From: Streptomyces sp. NK15101
Lineage (GTDB): Bacteria; Actinomycetota; Actinomycetes; Streptomycetales; Streptomycetaceae
Length of the DNA stretch: 51,273 nt
Assembly (NCBI RefSeq): GCF_020400725.1
Contig: NZ_JAINVG010000053.1
Coordinates: 1-51,273, forward strand
Reading direction: 5' to 3'
This document shows, one piece after another, positions 33,713-41,782 of this stretch. The number at the start of each line of letters is the position of its first letter. Positions within the stretch are counted from its first letter, which is position 1. Position numbers and translations under genes: made by a program. Under the pieces are notes generated by a model. That model did no database searches and was not told the DNA's origin. It saw only the letters and a list, made by a program, of their open reading frames with translations.

Positions 33713-33916
33713 ATGGCTACCGGAACCGTGAAGTGGTTCAACGCTGAAAAGGGCTTCGGCTTCATCGCCCAGGACGGCGGCGGCCCGGATGTCTTCGTCC
33801 ACTACTCCGCGATCAACGCGAACGGCTTCCGCTCGCTCGAGGAGAACCAGCTCGTGACCTTCGACGTCACGCAGGGCCCGAAGGGCCCGCAGGCGGAGAA
33901 CGTCTCCCCGGCCTAA
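33713..33916 (+). CDS. Cold-shock domain protein (CspA family)
   Basis: 67 aa single cold-shock domain, an OB-fold RNA chaperone. RNP1 KGFGFIAQ and RNP2 VFVHYSAI are intact, with the opening MATGTVKWFNAEKGFGF. ATG at 33713 has TAGGAGGGC in front. The gene has a long leader with a terminator-like hairpin and its own strong terminator downstream. In S. coelicolor a csp gene also neighbours mqnA, so this linkage is old. Confidence 0.96.
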   Translation: MATGTVKWFNAEKGFGFIAQDGGGPDVFVHYSAINANGFRSLEENQLVTFDVTQGPKGPQAENVSPA

Positions 33917-33960
33917 GTTGCCCGGGTCGGCGAACGCGCACGACTAGAGCAGTACCCAAG

Positions 33961-34007
33961 GAGCCCCGCTCCGTGCCTCACGGCACGAGCGGGGCTCCTG
34001 CCCTTTT
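33961..34007 (+). terminator. Terminator between csp and the M23 peptidase gene
   Basis: Left arm 33961-33977 (GAGCCCCGCTCCGTGCC) pairs with 33982-33997 across a TCAC loop, 16 bp with one bulged C, then CTGCCCTTTT. The T-run reaches the peptidase stop codon. It can also act on the minus strand. Confidence 0.85.
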
Positions 34008-34843
34008 CAGCAGCTGGGGATCACGGTCCCGTTGTTGTCCCGGGCCTCGTCGTTGCCCCAGCGGGACAGGTAGTAGGCGGACACGTACGCCCCGTAGCCG
34101 TTCTTCCCGGCGTAGACGGTGTCGAGGTCGGTCCGCAGCCACCAGTGGTTGTAGTTCCCTGAGCCGTCACGGACCTCGGCGCCCCAGACCTTGCAGTACA
34201 CGTAGTTCGTGCCCGCGTTCAGGACGCCCTGCGGGTCGTTCGTGTTCGCCTGGGCGTAGCCGGTGGCGTTGGCGAAGGTGTCGACCCAGTACGTGCCGCC
34301 TCCCCCGCCCGAGCAGCCGTTGTCGCTGGTCAGGGACTTGGATCCGTAGGAGGAGGGGTAGGGGGCGAGGGAGACGCCGTTGATCACGATGGTCTGGCCG
34401 ACGCCGTTGTAGAGCTGCTCGTAGTGGATGTGGGCGCCGGAGCTGTTGCCCGTGCTGCCGGTGGTGCCGATCTGCCGGCCCTGGGAGACCTGGGCGCCGT
34501 CGGCGACGGAGTAGGCGCTGAGGTGGAAGTAGTACGTCTTCCAGCCGCCGCCGTGGTCGATCACGATGTAGTTCCCGGCGCCGGTCGGCTGGGAGTAGCG
34601 GCGGGCGGTGCCGGACGCCGAGGCGAGGACCGGGGTGCCGGCGGTGGTGCCGCCGTCCGAGCGGACGAAGTCGAGCGCCTGGCGGACCTCGGCCGAGTGG
34701 TGGCTGTAGGTCCAGGTCTGTCCGCAGGGGAAGGGCGCCTTGAAGAGCGGCGCGGCCTGGGCGGGGCCGGCGGTGACGAGCGCGGTGAGCAGGCCCGCGA
34801 CGAGCGCGAGGAGGGTGCCGAGGGGGGTGATCCGTGCACGCAT
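34007..34843 (-). CDS. Secreted M23 (LytM-type) metallopeptidase
   Basis: 278 aa. Signal peptide MRARITPLGTLLALVAGLLTALVTAG with cleavage near AQA-AP. The LytM domain (about 35-160) has the zinc-site pattern: a His in WTYSHHSAEVRQALDFVR with the following Asp, then HIH in SSGAHIHYEQL; GGWKTYYFHLS is the usual third His region. The C-terminal ~90 residues (TYWVDTFANATGY onward) resemble a bacterial SH3-like wall-binding module. ATG at 34843 has GGAGG 4-5 nt upstream. Expected to cleave peptidoglycan cross-bridges outside the cell. Confidence 0.9.
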   Translation of the reverse strand: MRARITPLGTLLALVAGLLTALVTAGPAQAAPLFKAPFPCGQTWTYSHHSAEVRQALDFVRSDGGTTAGTPVLASASGTARRYSQPTGAGNYIVIDHGGGWKTYYFHLSAYSVADGAQVSQGRQIGTTGSTGNSSGAHIHYEQLYNGVGQTIVINGVSLAPYPSSYGSKSLTSDNGCSGGGGGTYWVDTFANATGYAQANTNDPQGVLNAGTNYVYCKVWGAEVRDGSGNYNHWWLRTDLDTVYAGKNGYGAYVSAYYLSRWGNDEARDNNGTVIPSC

Positions 34844-34961
34844 GCGTCCTCCGGTGAGGGGATGGGACATGGGTCGACGCGCGTTGAACGGACCACAGAG
34901 TGCCGGAGGATCGCGGTTCGCAGTAGTCCGCGAGAACCACACCCGTACCGCGGTGGTTACG

Positions 34962-34967
34962 TAGTCT
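34962..34967 (+). promoter_or_regulatory. -10 box placing the DUF1992 mRNA start at its ATG (leaderless)
   Basis: TAGTCT ends 6 nt before the ATG at 34974 and there is no ribosome site, the arrangement of leaderless actinobacterial transcripts. Confidence 0.5.
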
Positions 34968-34973
34968 GGACAC

Positions 34974-35411
34974 ATGACCGAACGCAAGCCGCCGGGTGTC
35001 AGCTTCGAGTCCTTCGTCGACAAGCAGATCCGGGAGGCGGCGGAGCGCGGCGAGTTCCGGGGCCTGGCCGGCTTCGGCAAGCCCCTCCCCGACGACTCGG
35101 CCCCGTACGACGAGCTGTGGTGGATCAAGGGGAAGATGCACCGCGAGGGCGCGTCGGTCCTGCCGCCCTCCCTGGCCCTGCGCAAGGCTGCCGAGGACGC
35201 GGAGGCGGCGGTCGCCGCGGCCGTCTCAGAGCGCCAGGTGCGCCGCATCCTCGGGGAGATCAACACCAGGATCGCCGAAGCCCTCGCCCGCCCGCCGGCC
35301 GGTCCCCCGCTGAACCTGAGGCCCTTCGACGTGGAGGCCGCGGTGGAGCGGTGGAAGGCGGAGCGTCCTCAGCTCGATGTGCAGGTCCCCGACCCCGAGG
35401 AGCCCCCATGA
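34974..35411 (+). CDS. DUF1992 (DnaJ-homologue domain) protein
   Basis: 145 aa. The family pattern FESFVDKQIREAAERGEFRGLAGFGKPLPDD, then LWWIKGKMHREGASVLPPSLALRK, marks DUF1992, sometimes described as a J-domain-like protein, of unknown function. A charged C-terminal extension (FDVEAAVERWKAERPQLDVQ) ends Pro-rich. Its stop overlaps the DinB-like ATG by 4 nt (ATGA), so the two are translated together. No ribosome site; see the -10 box 6 nt upstream. Confidence 0.85.
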   Translation: MTERKPPGVSFESFVDKQIREAAERGEFRGLAGFGKPLPDDSAPYDELWWIKGKMHREGASVLPPSLALRKAAEDAEAAVAAAVSERQVRRILGEINTRIAEALARPPAGPPLNLRPFDVEAAVERWKAERPQLDVQVPDPEEPP

Positions 35412-35914
35412 ACAGTGCCGGTCTGCTGGTCGACGCGTTCGGCCGGATCCGTGAGGTCGTCCACGAGGCCGTGGAGGGGCTGACGGACGAGGAGCTCGCC
35501 GTGCGGATCGATCCCGACGCCAATTCGATCGCCTGGCTCGTCTGGCACCTCACCCGCGTCCAGGACGACCACCTCGCGGACGCCTTCGACACGGACCAGC
35601 TGTGGACCTCGGACGGCTGGGCGGACCGCTTCGGGCTGCCCTTCCCCGAGCGCGCCACCGGCTACGGGATGACGAGGGCTCAGGTCGGCGAGGTCCGCGC
35701 CCCGGCGGAGCTGCTGATCGGCTACCACGACGCCGTGCACGCCCGTACGGAGGATCTGATCCGCACGGTCACCAACGCGGACCTGGACCGGATCGTCGAC
35801 ACCTCCTGGGACCCGCCGGTCACCCTCGGCGTCCGCCTGGTGTCGGTCATCGCGGACGACCTCCAGCACGCGGGGCAGGCGGCGTACGTGCGGGGTGTGG
35901 TGGAGCGGCGGTGA
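35408..35914 (+). CDS. DinB/DUF664-family four-helix protein
   Basis: 168 aa. Metal-site His residues of the DinB-like fold are visible in WLVWHLTRVQDDHLAD and in DDLQHAGQAAYVRGVV. Members include thiol (mycothiol/bacillithiol) transferases and many of unknown role. ATG at 35408 with GAGGAG in front, coupled to DUF1992. Confidence 0.85.
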   Translation: MNSAGLLVDAFGRIREVVHEAVEGLTDEELAVRIDPDANSIAWLVWHLTRVQDDHLADAFDTDQLWTSDGWADRFGLPFPERATGYGMTRAQVGEVRAPAELLIGYHDAVHARTEDLIRTVTNADLDRIVDTSWDPPVTLGVRLVSVIADDLQHAGQAAYVRGVVERR

Positions 35915-36017
35915 CGTCGGACGACGGCGGCTGATAGCCTCCGGCCGATCTTGACGAGAGGCGACGCTCCGGGTGGGGGGAACCACCGGCCGCCTCAGCT
36001 CCAGGGGGAGGCCTTCC

Positions 36018-38261
36018 ATGGACCGCCGCGTCCGCATACCCGTTTCCCGCCGTCGCCGCCGTCTCGGCGCGGCGGCCCTCGTCGCACTCGCCGTCACGGC
36101 CGGTGGGCTCGGCACGCCCGCCGTCGCCGCGCCGCCCACGGGCGTCACCGCGGGTACGGCCGCCACCACCACCGCCGCGTACCCGCGTCAGGCGGGGCTG
36201 TGGAGCCTGGGGCGTACCGGCTTCCTGACCTGGCCGGCGGAGGGATCCGAACCGGCGCGCTGGACCCGGCTCTCGGACGGCGCCGTGACGGCCTTCCCCG
36301 CCGGTCACCTCGTCTTCGGCTCCCGTGACTCCGACGTCGTGGTCGACGAGGCGGGCAGCACGGTCACGCTCAGGGACATGGCGGCGGGCACGGAGCTGTT
36401 CCAGGTCGACCTCGGGCAGTACGGCACGGACAGCCAGGTGGCGGGCGCCGTGCGCTCGACCCTCTTCGTCTCCGCCGCCAACGGCGCCGGCGGCAGGAGC
36501 TTGCGCCTGTACACCCCGGCCGCCGGCGGCGGCCTGCCGTCGTCCCGGTCGGTGACCGGGCTGCCCGCGGACGCCACCGGGCTGTGGGCCGCGAGCGTCG
36601 CCGGTGACAGCGCCCTGGTCACCTACCGGACCGGCTCGGGCAGCCGCTGGGCGCTCGTCGACCTCACGACCGGTGCCGTGACCGCCCACCGCGCGGCCCC
36701 CGACCTCGGGGACGCCGCCGTGTCCGCCACGTACGTCGCCTGGACGGAGCAGCCCGTCGGCGGCGGCGCCACCGTGGTGGCCCTGAACCGCGCCACCGGC
36801 GCGGTCCAGCGGATCCCCCTCGCCGCGCAGGACCGGGTGTCCCTCGGTCTGGTGGGGAACTGGGTCACGTACGGCCAGAGGGACGGGCTGCGGGCCTACG
36901 AGCCCAGCCCGCTCCTCGCGCTCACCGCCCGCGACCTGGGCACCGGCGCGACCCGCAAGCTCCTCGACCACGTCGTCTCGGACGTCGACGGGCCCGGCGG
37001 CACGAACGGCGTCCACGGCGGTACGGCCGCCCTGGGCCAGGGCCTGTACCGGATCGCCCCGGGGACCGGCGGTACTCCGGTCGCCACGCTCCTCGCGGCC
37101 AGCGGCGAGCCGACGAAGGTCGACCTGCTCGGGCACAGCATTCCGTCGACGATCGACCTGAGCCGCAACCGGAGCTTCGACCTGAAGTGGCGGCTCTCGC
37201 GCATCAACGTCGAGATGACCCTCACCCTGCGCAACACCCGCACCGGCGACACCAAGGTCGAGCAGATCCACCCCCTCGCGGAGCAGGCGGCGGACTTCAC
37301 GTACGCCCACTACCTCTGGCAGGGCGACGTCGGCTGGCCGGGCGACCCGAGCCGGTCGACGGGCGCTCCGGCCGGCCCGTACACCTGGCGGATCGACGCC
37401 AAGCCGCTCAACGGCATCGGACCGACGCTGACGAAGACCGGGTCCTTCACGGTGGTCCGGAGCAGGCCGCAGCCGCACGACTTCGACGGCGACGGCTCCC
37501 CCGACCTGCTCATGCGGGACACGGCGGGCCGGCTGCTGCTCGCGGACACCTTCCGCAGCAGGGACTCGGGCAGCGGCTACGAGGTCTTCCAGGAGCACCA
37601 CTTCAGGGTCGTCGGGCAGGGCTTCGGGATCTACGACAAGATCGAGGCCACCGGGGACCTCGGCGGCTCGGGCGTCGGCGACTTCGTCGCCCGCGACAAG
37701 GCCGGAGTGCTCTGGCTCCACAAGGGGCGCGGCGACCACACCTTCAGCGCGCGCATCCGGATCGGCGGCGGCTGGGGCACGTACGCCCGGCTCACCGGGG
37801 GCGGCGACCTGACCGGGGACGGCCGCGCCGACCTCGTCGCCGCCGACACGGCCGGGGTGCTGTGGCTGTACCGGGGCACCGGCCGGGACACCGCGCCCTT
37901 CGCCGCCCGGAAGCGGATCGGGGGCGGCTGGGGCGTGTACGACCAGCTCACCGCCGTCGGGAACCTCGCCGGCGGCCCGGCGGGCGACCTCCTCGCCCGG
38001 GACCGCTCCGGCGTCCTGTGGCTGTACCTCGGCAAGGGCGACGGCACCTTCGCTCCCCGGACCCGGATCGGCGGCGGCTGGGGCGGCCTCGGCCGGCTGG
38101 TCGGGATCGGCGACGCCGACCGGGACGGCCGCCCCGACCTGTACGCCGAGGGCTCCCTCTACCGGTCGACGGGCGCATGGACGGCGCCGCTCCGCCCGCG
38201 CGAGGAGACGTCGCCGGTCCACTTCTGGACCACCCCCGTGACGTACAACCACTTCGCCTGA
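36018..38261 (+). CDS. Secreted FG-GAP/VCBS-repeat protein, copy 1
   Basis: 747 aa. Signal peptide (RIPVSRRRRRLGAAALVALA, cleavage near VAA-PP). The N-terminal ~400 residues look like a beta-propeller-like surface domain of repeating short strands (VTLRDMAAGTELFQVDLG, ALVDLTTGAVTAH, LTARDLGTGATRKLLDHV), followed by an Ig-like domain (about 385-475: SFDLKWRLSRINVEMTLTLR). The C-terminal ~260 residues carry FG-GAP repeats with Ca-binding loops DFDGDGSPDLL, DLTGDGRADLV and DADRDGRPDLY, each followed by VLWLYxGxG and RIGGGWGxY. ATG at 36018 with GGGGGAGG. Paralogue of the next gene. Function unknown; adhesion or sensing of a surface polymer is possible. Confidence 0.85.
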   Translation: MDRRVRIPVSRRRRRLGAAALVALAVTAGGLGTPAVAAPPTGVTAGTAATTTAAYPRQAGLWSLGRTGFLTWPAEGSEPARWTRLSDGAVTAFPAGHLVFGSRDSDVVVDEAGSTVTLRDMAAGTELFQVDLGQYGTDSQVAGAVRSTLFVSAANGAGGRSLRLYTPAAGGGLPSSRSVTGLPADATGLWAASVAGDSALVTYRTGSGSRWALVDLTTGAVTAHRAAPDLGDAAVSATYVAWTEQPVGGGATVVALNRATGAVQRIPLAAQDRVSLGLVGNWVTYGQRDGLRAYEPSPLLALTARDLGTGATRKLLDHVVSDVDGPGGTNGVHGGTAALGQGLYRIAPGTGGTPVATLLAASGEPTKVDLLGHSIPSTIDLSRNRSFDLKWRLSRINVEMTLTLRNTRTGDTKVEQIHPLAEQAADFTYAHYLWQGDVGWPGDPSRSTGAPAGPYTWRIDAKPLNGIGPTLTKTGSFTVVRSRPQPHDFDGDGSPDLLMRDTAGRLLLADTFRSRDSGSGYEVFQEHHFRVVGQGFGIYDKIEATGDLGGSGVGDFVARDKAGVLWLHKGRGDHTFSARIRIGGGWGTYARLTGGGDLTGDGRADLVAADTAGVLWLYRGTGRDTAPFAARKRIGGGWGVYDQLTAVGNLAGGPAGDLLARDRSGVLWLYLGKGDGTFAPRTRIGGGWGGLGRLVGIGDADRDGRPDLYAEGSLYRSTGAWTAPLRPREETSPVHFWTTPVTYNHFA

Positions 38262-38332
38262 GTCTCCTGACACCACGCCCCCGTAAGGAAGTCGGCTCCT
38301 TCCGTACAACCACCCCCACCGATCACGAGTCT

Positions 38333-38372
38333 GATCCAGCGGCGCACACGCGTTCGCGTGCGCCGTTGGATC
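38333..38372 (+). terminator. Hairpin between the two FG-GAP genes
   Basis: 15-bp stem with one G-U pair: GATCCAGCGGCGCAC (38333-38347) with GTGCGCCGTTGGATC (38358-38372), 10-nt loop. It ends 15 nt before the TTG start of copy 2. It probably terminates copy 1, and it sequesters a GTG at 38358 that might otherwise be called as the start. Confidence 0.75.
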
Positions 38373-38387
38373 GCATGGGGGGATCTC

Positions 38388-40703
38388 TTGAGCTCAGCGC
38401 GCACCGGCCGGCACCGTCTCACCGCCGCCGTCACCACCGTCCTCGCCGTCACCCTCGGCGCGGGGCTCCTCGCCGCCCCGGCGACGGCGGCGCCCGCCGT
38501 CGCCGTCGCGAAGGCGGCGGCCGCCCAGGCCGCGACGCCGATCGCCGACCCGGGGGGCGTGCTCCTCGGCGCCGGCCGGGGCGGCTTCCTGAACCGGGTC
38601 GTCGTCGGCGAGCGGCACGAGCTGCGCTGGACGGCGTACGCGGACGGCACCACGACCACGCTGCCCGCTACGGAGTCGACGCGCGCCGAGGTCTTCTCCA
38701 CGGAGACCTCGGACATCCTGATGACGTCCGAGGAGGGCCGGTACAACGGCCGTTCCCAGCACATCACGCTGCGGAACCTGACGACGGGCGCCGCCCCCGT
38801 CGACGTCGACTTCACCAAGCTGGGCGCCGACCACCGCTTCGCGGGTCTCGTCGGCTCCACGCTCCTCGCCACGGGGACCGACGCGAACGGCGCCAGGGAG
38901 CTGCTGCTCCTCGACGCGACGGGTGACACGCAGTCCGCCCGGAAGGTGACCGGCCTGCCCGAGGGCGCGATCATCCACTCCGTCGAGGCCTCCCACTCCG
39001 GGACCGCGCTCGTCAGCTTCGTCACGACCTCCGAGACCGTCGTCGACCGGCACCGGGCCACGGTCGACGTGGCCACCGCCGAGGCGGGGCCCGCGTACCA
39101 GGTCCTCGACGGCCGTTCCGAGGGCAGCACCTCCGGTCTCTCCGCCACGCACGCCGCCTGGCCGGAGACCTACGAGGGGAACGTGACCCTCGTGATCGCC
39201 GACCGGGGCTCCGAGACGGTGCGGCGCGTCCCCGTGGGCCGCGAGTTCGACGGCGGAACCCACGTCGGCGTGGTGGGCACCTGGGTCACGTACGGCACCC
39301 CGACCGCGCTCGACCAGGACATGGACGCGCCGCCGACCGGGGTGATCCAGGCGTTCACCGCCCGGTCCGCGACCTCCGGCGAGACGGTCGAGCTCCTCGA
39401 CCACATGGTCACGGCCGTCCCCGCTCCCGACGGGACGCTGCTGGTGCGCGGCGGCCTCGTCGGGAAGGGCGAGGGCCTCTACCGGATCGCCGCCGGCGAG
39501 GACGGCAGGCCGACCGCCGAGCTCGTCGCCTCCGACGGACGGCCGACCGAGCTGACGTACCTCGGGATCGTTGCTTACCCGCTCAACCTCGACGGCGACC
39601 CGGCCAAGACGCACCTGAAGTGGCGGATGTCCCGGGTCAACGCCGACGTGTACCTCAAGCTGACCCACCGCAGGTCCGGCGAGACCTTCTCGATCAAGAT
39701 GCACCTCTACCGCGAGTCCGCCGGCGCCTACACCTACGGCGACCAGACCTTCGGCCTGTCCTGGGCGGAGATCGCCGAGAAGTCGAAGCTGGGCAGGAAC
39801 GCCTCCTACGGCACCTACGACTGGTCGTTCCGTGCCGTCCCGCAGAACGGCATCGGTCCCGACCTGGTGGCCTCCGGCGAATTCCACCCCAATCACACCG
39901 GCGACGCCCACGACCTCGACGACGACCGCGCCCCCGACCTGCTCGCCCGGGACGCCGACGGCCTCCTGTGGCGGATCGACACCGCCTACGACGCGGCAAA
40001 GAAGACCCTGATCGCCGCCGAGGCGCGCCGGCAGGCCGGGTACAGCTGGCACGTCTACGACCGGATCGAGTCCGTCGGCAACCTGGGCGGCGTCGCGGGC
40101 GACTTCGTCGGCCGCGACAGGAGCGGCGTGCTCTGGCTGCACAAGGGTGCCGGTCCCTCGTTCAACGTGGCGTTCGAACCCCGGGACAGGGTCGGCGGCG
40201 GCTGGAACACGTACACCGAGCTGACCGGCGGCAGCGACCTCAACGGCGACGGGAAGCCCGACCTCGTCGCCGTCGACAAGGCCGGCGACCTCTACCTGTA
40301 CCCGTCGAGCGCCACCCGCTCCAGCCTGTACAACCCGCGCAAGAAGACCGGCCACGGCTGGGGCGTCTACGACCGGATCACCGCCACCGGCGACATCGGC
40401 GGCGGCCCGGCCGGCGACCTCGTCGCCCGCGACCGGGCCGGGAAGCTGTGGCTGTACCTCGGCAAGGGCGACGGCACCTTCGCCGCCCGGACGCCGATCG
40501 GCGGCGGCTGGGGCCCGTACACCGACCTCGTCGGCATCGGCGACGGCAACGGCGACGGCAGGCCCGACCTGTACGCCCGCGGCACGGGCAACACCTCGTA
40601 CTTCTACGCCGGCACGGGCGACTGGAAGTACCCCTTCAAGGCCCGCACGGCCAGTCCGGTCCTCGGCGACGACGAGAACAACGGCTACAACCAGGTCTTC
40701 TGA
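38388..40703 (+). CDS. Secreted FG-GAP/VCBS-repeat protein, copy 2
   Basis: 771 aa. Start TTG at 38388 is preferred: GGGGGG lies just upstream and the protein then begins SSARTGRHRLTAAVTTVLAV, a normal signal peptide. The architecture matches copy 1: a strand-rich N-terminal domain, an Ig-like domain with LKWRMSRVNADVYLKLTHRRSG, then FG-GAP repeats with DLDDDRAPDLL, DLNGDGKPDLV and GDGNGDGRPDLY and the recurring WGVYDRI/WLYLGKGDGTFAARTP. Copies 1 and 2 are clearly paralogous along their length. No enzyme motif was seen in either. Confidence 0.85.
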   Translation: MSSARTGRHRLTAAVTTVLAVTLGAGLLAAPATAAPAVAVAKAAAAQAATPIADPGGVLLGAGRGGFLNRVVVGERHELRWTAYADGTTTTLPATESTRAEVFSTETSDILMTSEEGRYNGRSQHITLRNLTTGAAPVDVDFTKLGADHRFAGLVGSTLLATGTDANGARELLLLDATGDTQSARKVTGLPEGAIIHSVEASHSGTALVSFVTTSETVVDRHRATVDVATAEAGPAYQVLDGRSEGSTSGLSATHAAWPETYEGNVTLVIADRGSETVRRVPVGREFDGGTHVGVVGTWVTYGTPTALDQDMDAPPTGVIQAFTARSATSGETVELLDHMVTAVPAPDGTLLVRGGLVGKGEGLYRIAAGEDGRPTAELVASDGRPTELTYLGIVAYPLNLDGDPAKTHLKWRMSRVNADVYLKLTHRRSGETFSIKMHLYRESAGAYTYGDQTFGLSWAEIAEKSKLGRNASYGTYDWSFRAVPQNGIGPDLVASGEFHPNHTGDAHDLDDDRAPDLLARDADGLLWRIDTAYDAAKKTLIAAEARRQAGYSWHVYDRIESVGNLGGVAGDFVGRDRSGVLWLHKGAGPSFNVAFEPRDRVGGGWNTYTELTGGSDLNGDGKPDLVAVDKAGDLYLYPSSATRSSLYNPRKKTGHGWGVYDRITATGDIGGGPAGDLVARDRAGKLWLYLGKGDGTFAARTPIGGGWGPYTDLVGIGDGNGDGRPDLYARGTGNTSYFYAGTGDWKYPFKARTASPVLGDDENNGYNQVF

Positions 40704-40905
40704 CCTGTCGTCACCGACGGGACCGCAGCTGACCCCCGAGGGGCGGCGTGAAGTCGCATACACCGAGATCTACGGGCACGCCCGGCTGATCACCGACCCG
40801 GAGGAGGTCCGCCAGTACTCCGAGCGCTATGGGATCCTGCGCTCACAGGCGCTCACCAAGCAGGAGTCCCTGGATTGGATCGAGGAACGGCTGGGAGAAC
40901 GATGA
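40704..40905 (+). pseudogene. C-terminal remnant of a DUF5753 (XRE-family) regulator
   Basis: From about 40750 to the TGA at 40903-40905 the frame reads REVAYTEIYGHARLITDPEE, then VRQYSERYGILRSQALTKQE and SLDWIEERLGER. This is the typical end of Streptomyces helix-turn-helix regulators with a DUF5753 domain (binding region, xxYxxLRxxAL, ESLxxI). The N-terminal HTH and ~200 residues are missing, replaced by the end of the FG-GAP gene. It is directly followed, with ATGA overlap, by a DUF397 gene, the normal companion. Confidence 0.75.
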
Positions 40906-41147
40906 AGACCGCTGATCTGGCCTGGTTCAAGAGCAGTTACAGCGATGCCTCGGGCGGCAACTGCCTCGAAGTCGCCTATGACTGGCGCAAGTCCAGCCAC
41001 AGCACGAACGAGGACTCCTGCTGCGTCGGAGTAGCCGCCCACCCCACCCTGATCCACATCCGCGACTCCAAGGACCCCCACGGCCCCCAGCTCGCCGTCT
41101 CCCCCGCCTCCTGGGCCGCGTTCCTGGACGTAGCATCCCGGGCGTGA
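40902..41147 (+). CDS. DUF397 protein with a doubled N-terminal motif
   Basis: 81 aa. DUF397 proteins accompany DUF5753-type XRE regulators, as BldB/WhiJ-like pairs. The usual opening motif occurs twice: WFKSSYSDASGGNCLEVA and then WRKSSHSTNEDSCCVGVA, after which the domain continues normally (IHIRDSKDPHGPQLAVSPAS, then WAAFLDVA). The duplication seems to have been spliced at the first motif. ATG at 40902 overlaps the remnant regulator stop. With its partner destroyed, its role is doubtful. Confidence 0.85.
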   Translation: MKTADLAWFKSSYSDASGGNCLEVAYDWRKSSHSTNEDSCCVGVAAHPTLIHIRDSKDPHGPQLAVSPASWAAFLDVASRA

Positions 41148-41782
41148 CCTCCATGAAGTTCGTTCTCTTCGACGTCGACGGCACCCTCATGGACGCCGTC
41201 GAGAACCAGCGGCGCGTCTGGCACGAGTGGGCCGCGCGGTACGGGCTCGACGGGGGCGAGGTGTACGCCACGGCGCTGCGGACGCGGCCCGTGGAGACCT
41301 TCGCCGCCGTCGTGCCCGGCGTCGACCCGGACGAGTGCCTCGCCCTCCTGCACGCGCTGGAGGACGAGGACGTCCGTACGGGGACGTACGCGGCCTTCGA
41401 GGGGGCGGCCGAGCTGCTCGCCGGGCTCCCCGCCGACCGGTGGGCGCTCGTGACGTCGAACTACGAGCACCGGGTGCGGGGGCGGTTCGAGCGGACCGGG
41501 CTGTCGCTCCCCGGGCTCGTCGTCGACGCGGCCTCCGTCGCCGAGGGGAAGCCGTCGCCCGTCCCGTACCTCACCGCCGCCGAGAAGCTGGGCGCCGAAC
41601 CGGCGGAGTGCCTGGTGATCGAGGACGCGCCGTCAGGGGTCCGGTCGGGGCTGGACGCCGGGATGACCGTCTGGACGGTCAACACCCCGGCGCCGCACCC
41701 GGACGCCCACCGCCACTTCCCGACGCTCGCGGAGGCGGCGCCGCACATCGTGGCGGCCGTGGGTCAGACGATCGCGGTGTAG
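41144..41782 (+). CDS. HAD-superfamily phosphatase
   Basis: 212 aa. HAD motifs: I FDVDGTLMDA (nucleophile Asp and acid Asp), II ALVTSNYEH, III with Lys in VAEGKPSPVPYL, IV VIEDAPSGVRSGLDAGM. The cap inserted after motif I is of the small helical (C1) type, as in sugar-phosphate or phosphoglycolate phosphatases. The GTG at 41144 overlaps the DUF397 stop; TAGCAT lies 7 nt upstream, so it could be leaderless; ATG at 41153 is the alternative. Substrate unknown. Confidence 0.9.
   Translation: MTSMKFVLFDVDGTLMDAVENQRRVWHEWAARYGLDGGEVYATALRTRPVETFAAVVPGVDPDECLALLHALEDEDVRTGTYAAFEGAAELLAGLPADRWALVTSNYEHRVRGRFERTGLSLPGLVVDAASVAEGKPSPVPYLTAAEKLGAEPAECLVIEDAPSGVRSGLDAGMTVWTVNTPAPHPDAHRHFPTLAEAAPHIVAAVGQTIAV

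Noticed and set aside
38358..38387. GTG at 38358 as start of the second FG-GAP gene
   Set aside because: It lies in the right arm of a 15-bp hairpin and has no ribosome site; the TTG at 38388 has GGGGGG and leads straight into a signal peptide.
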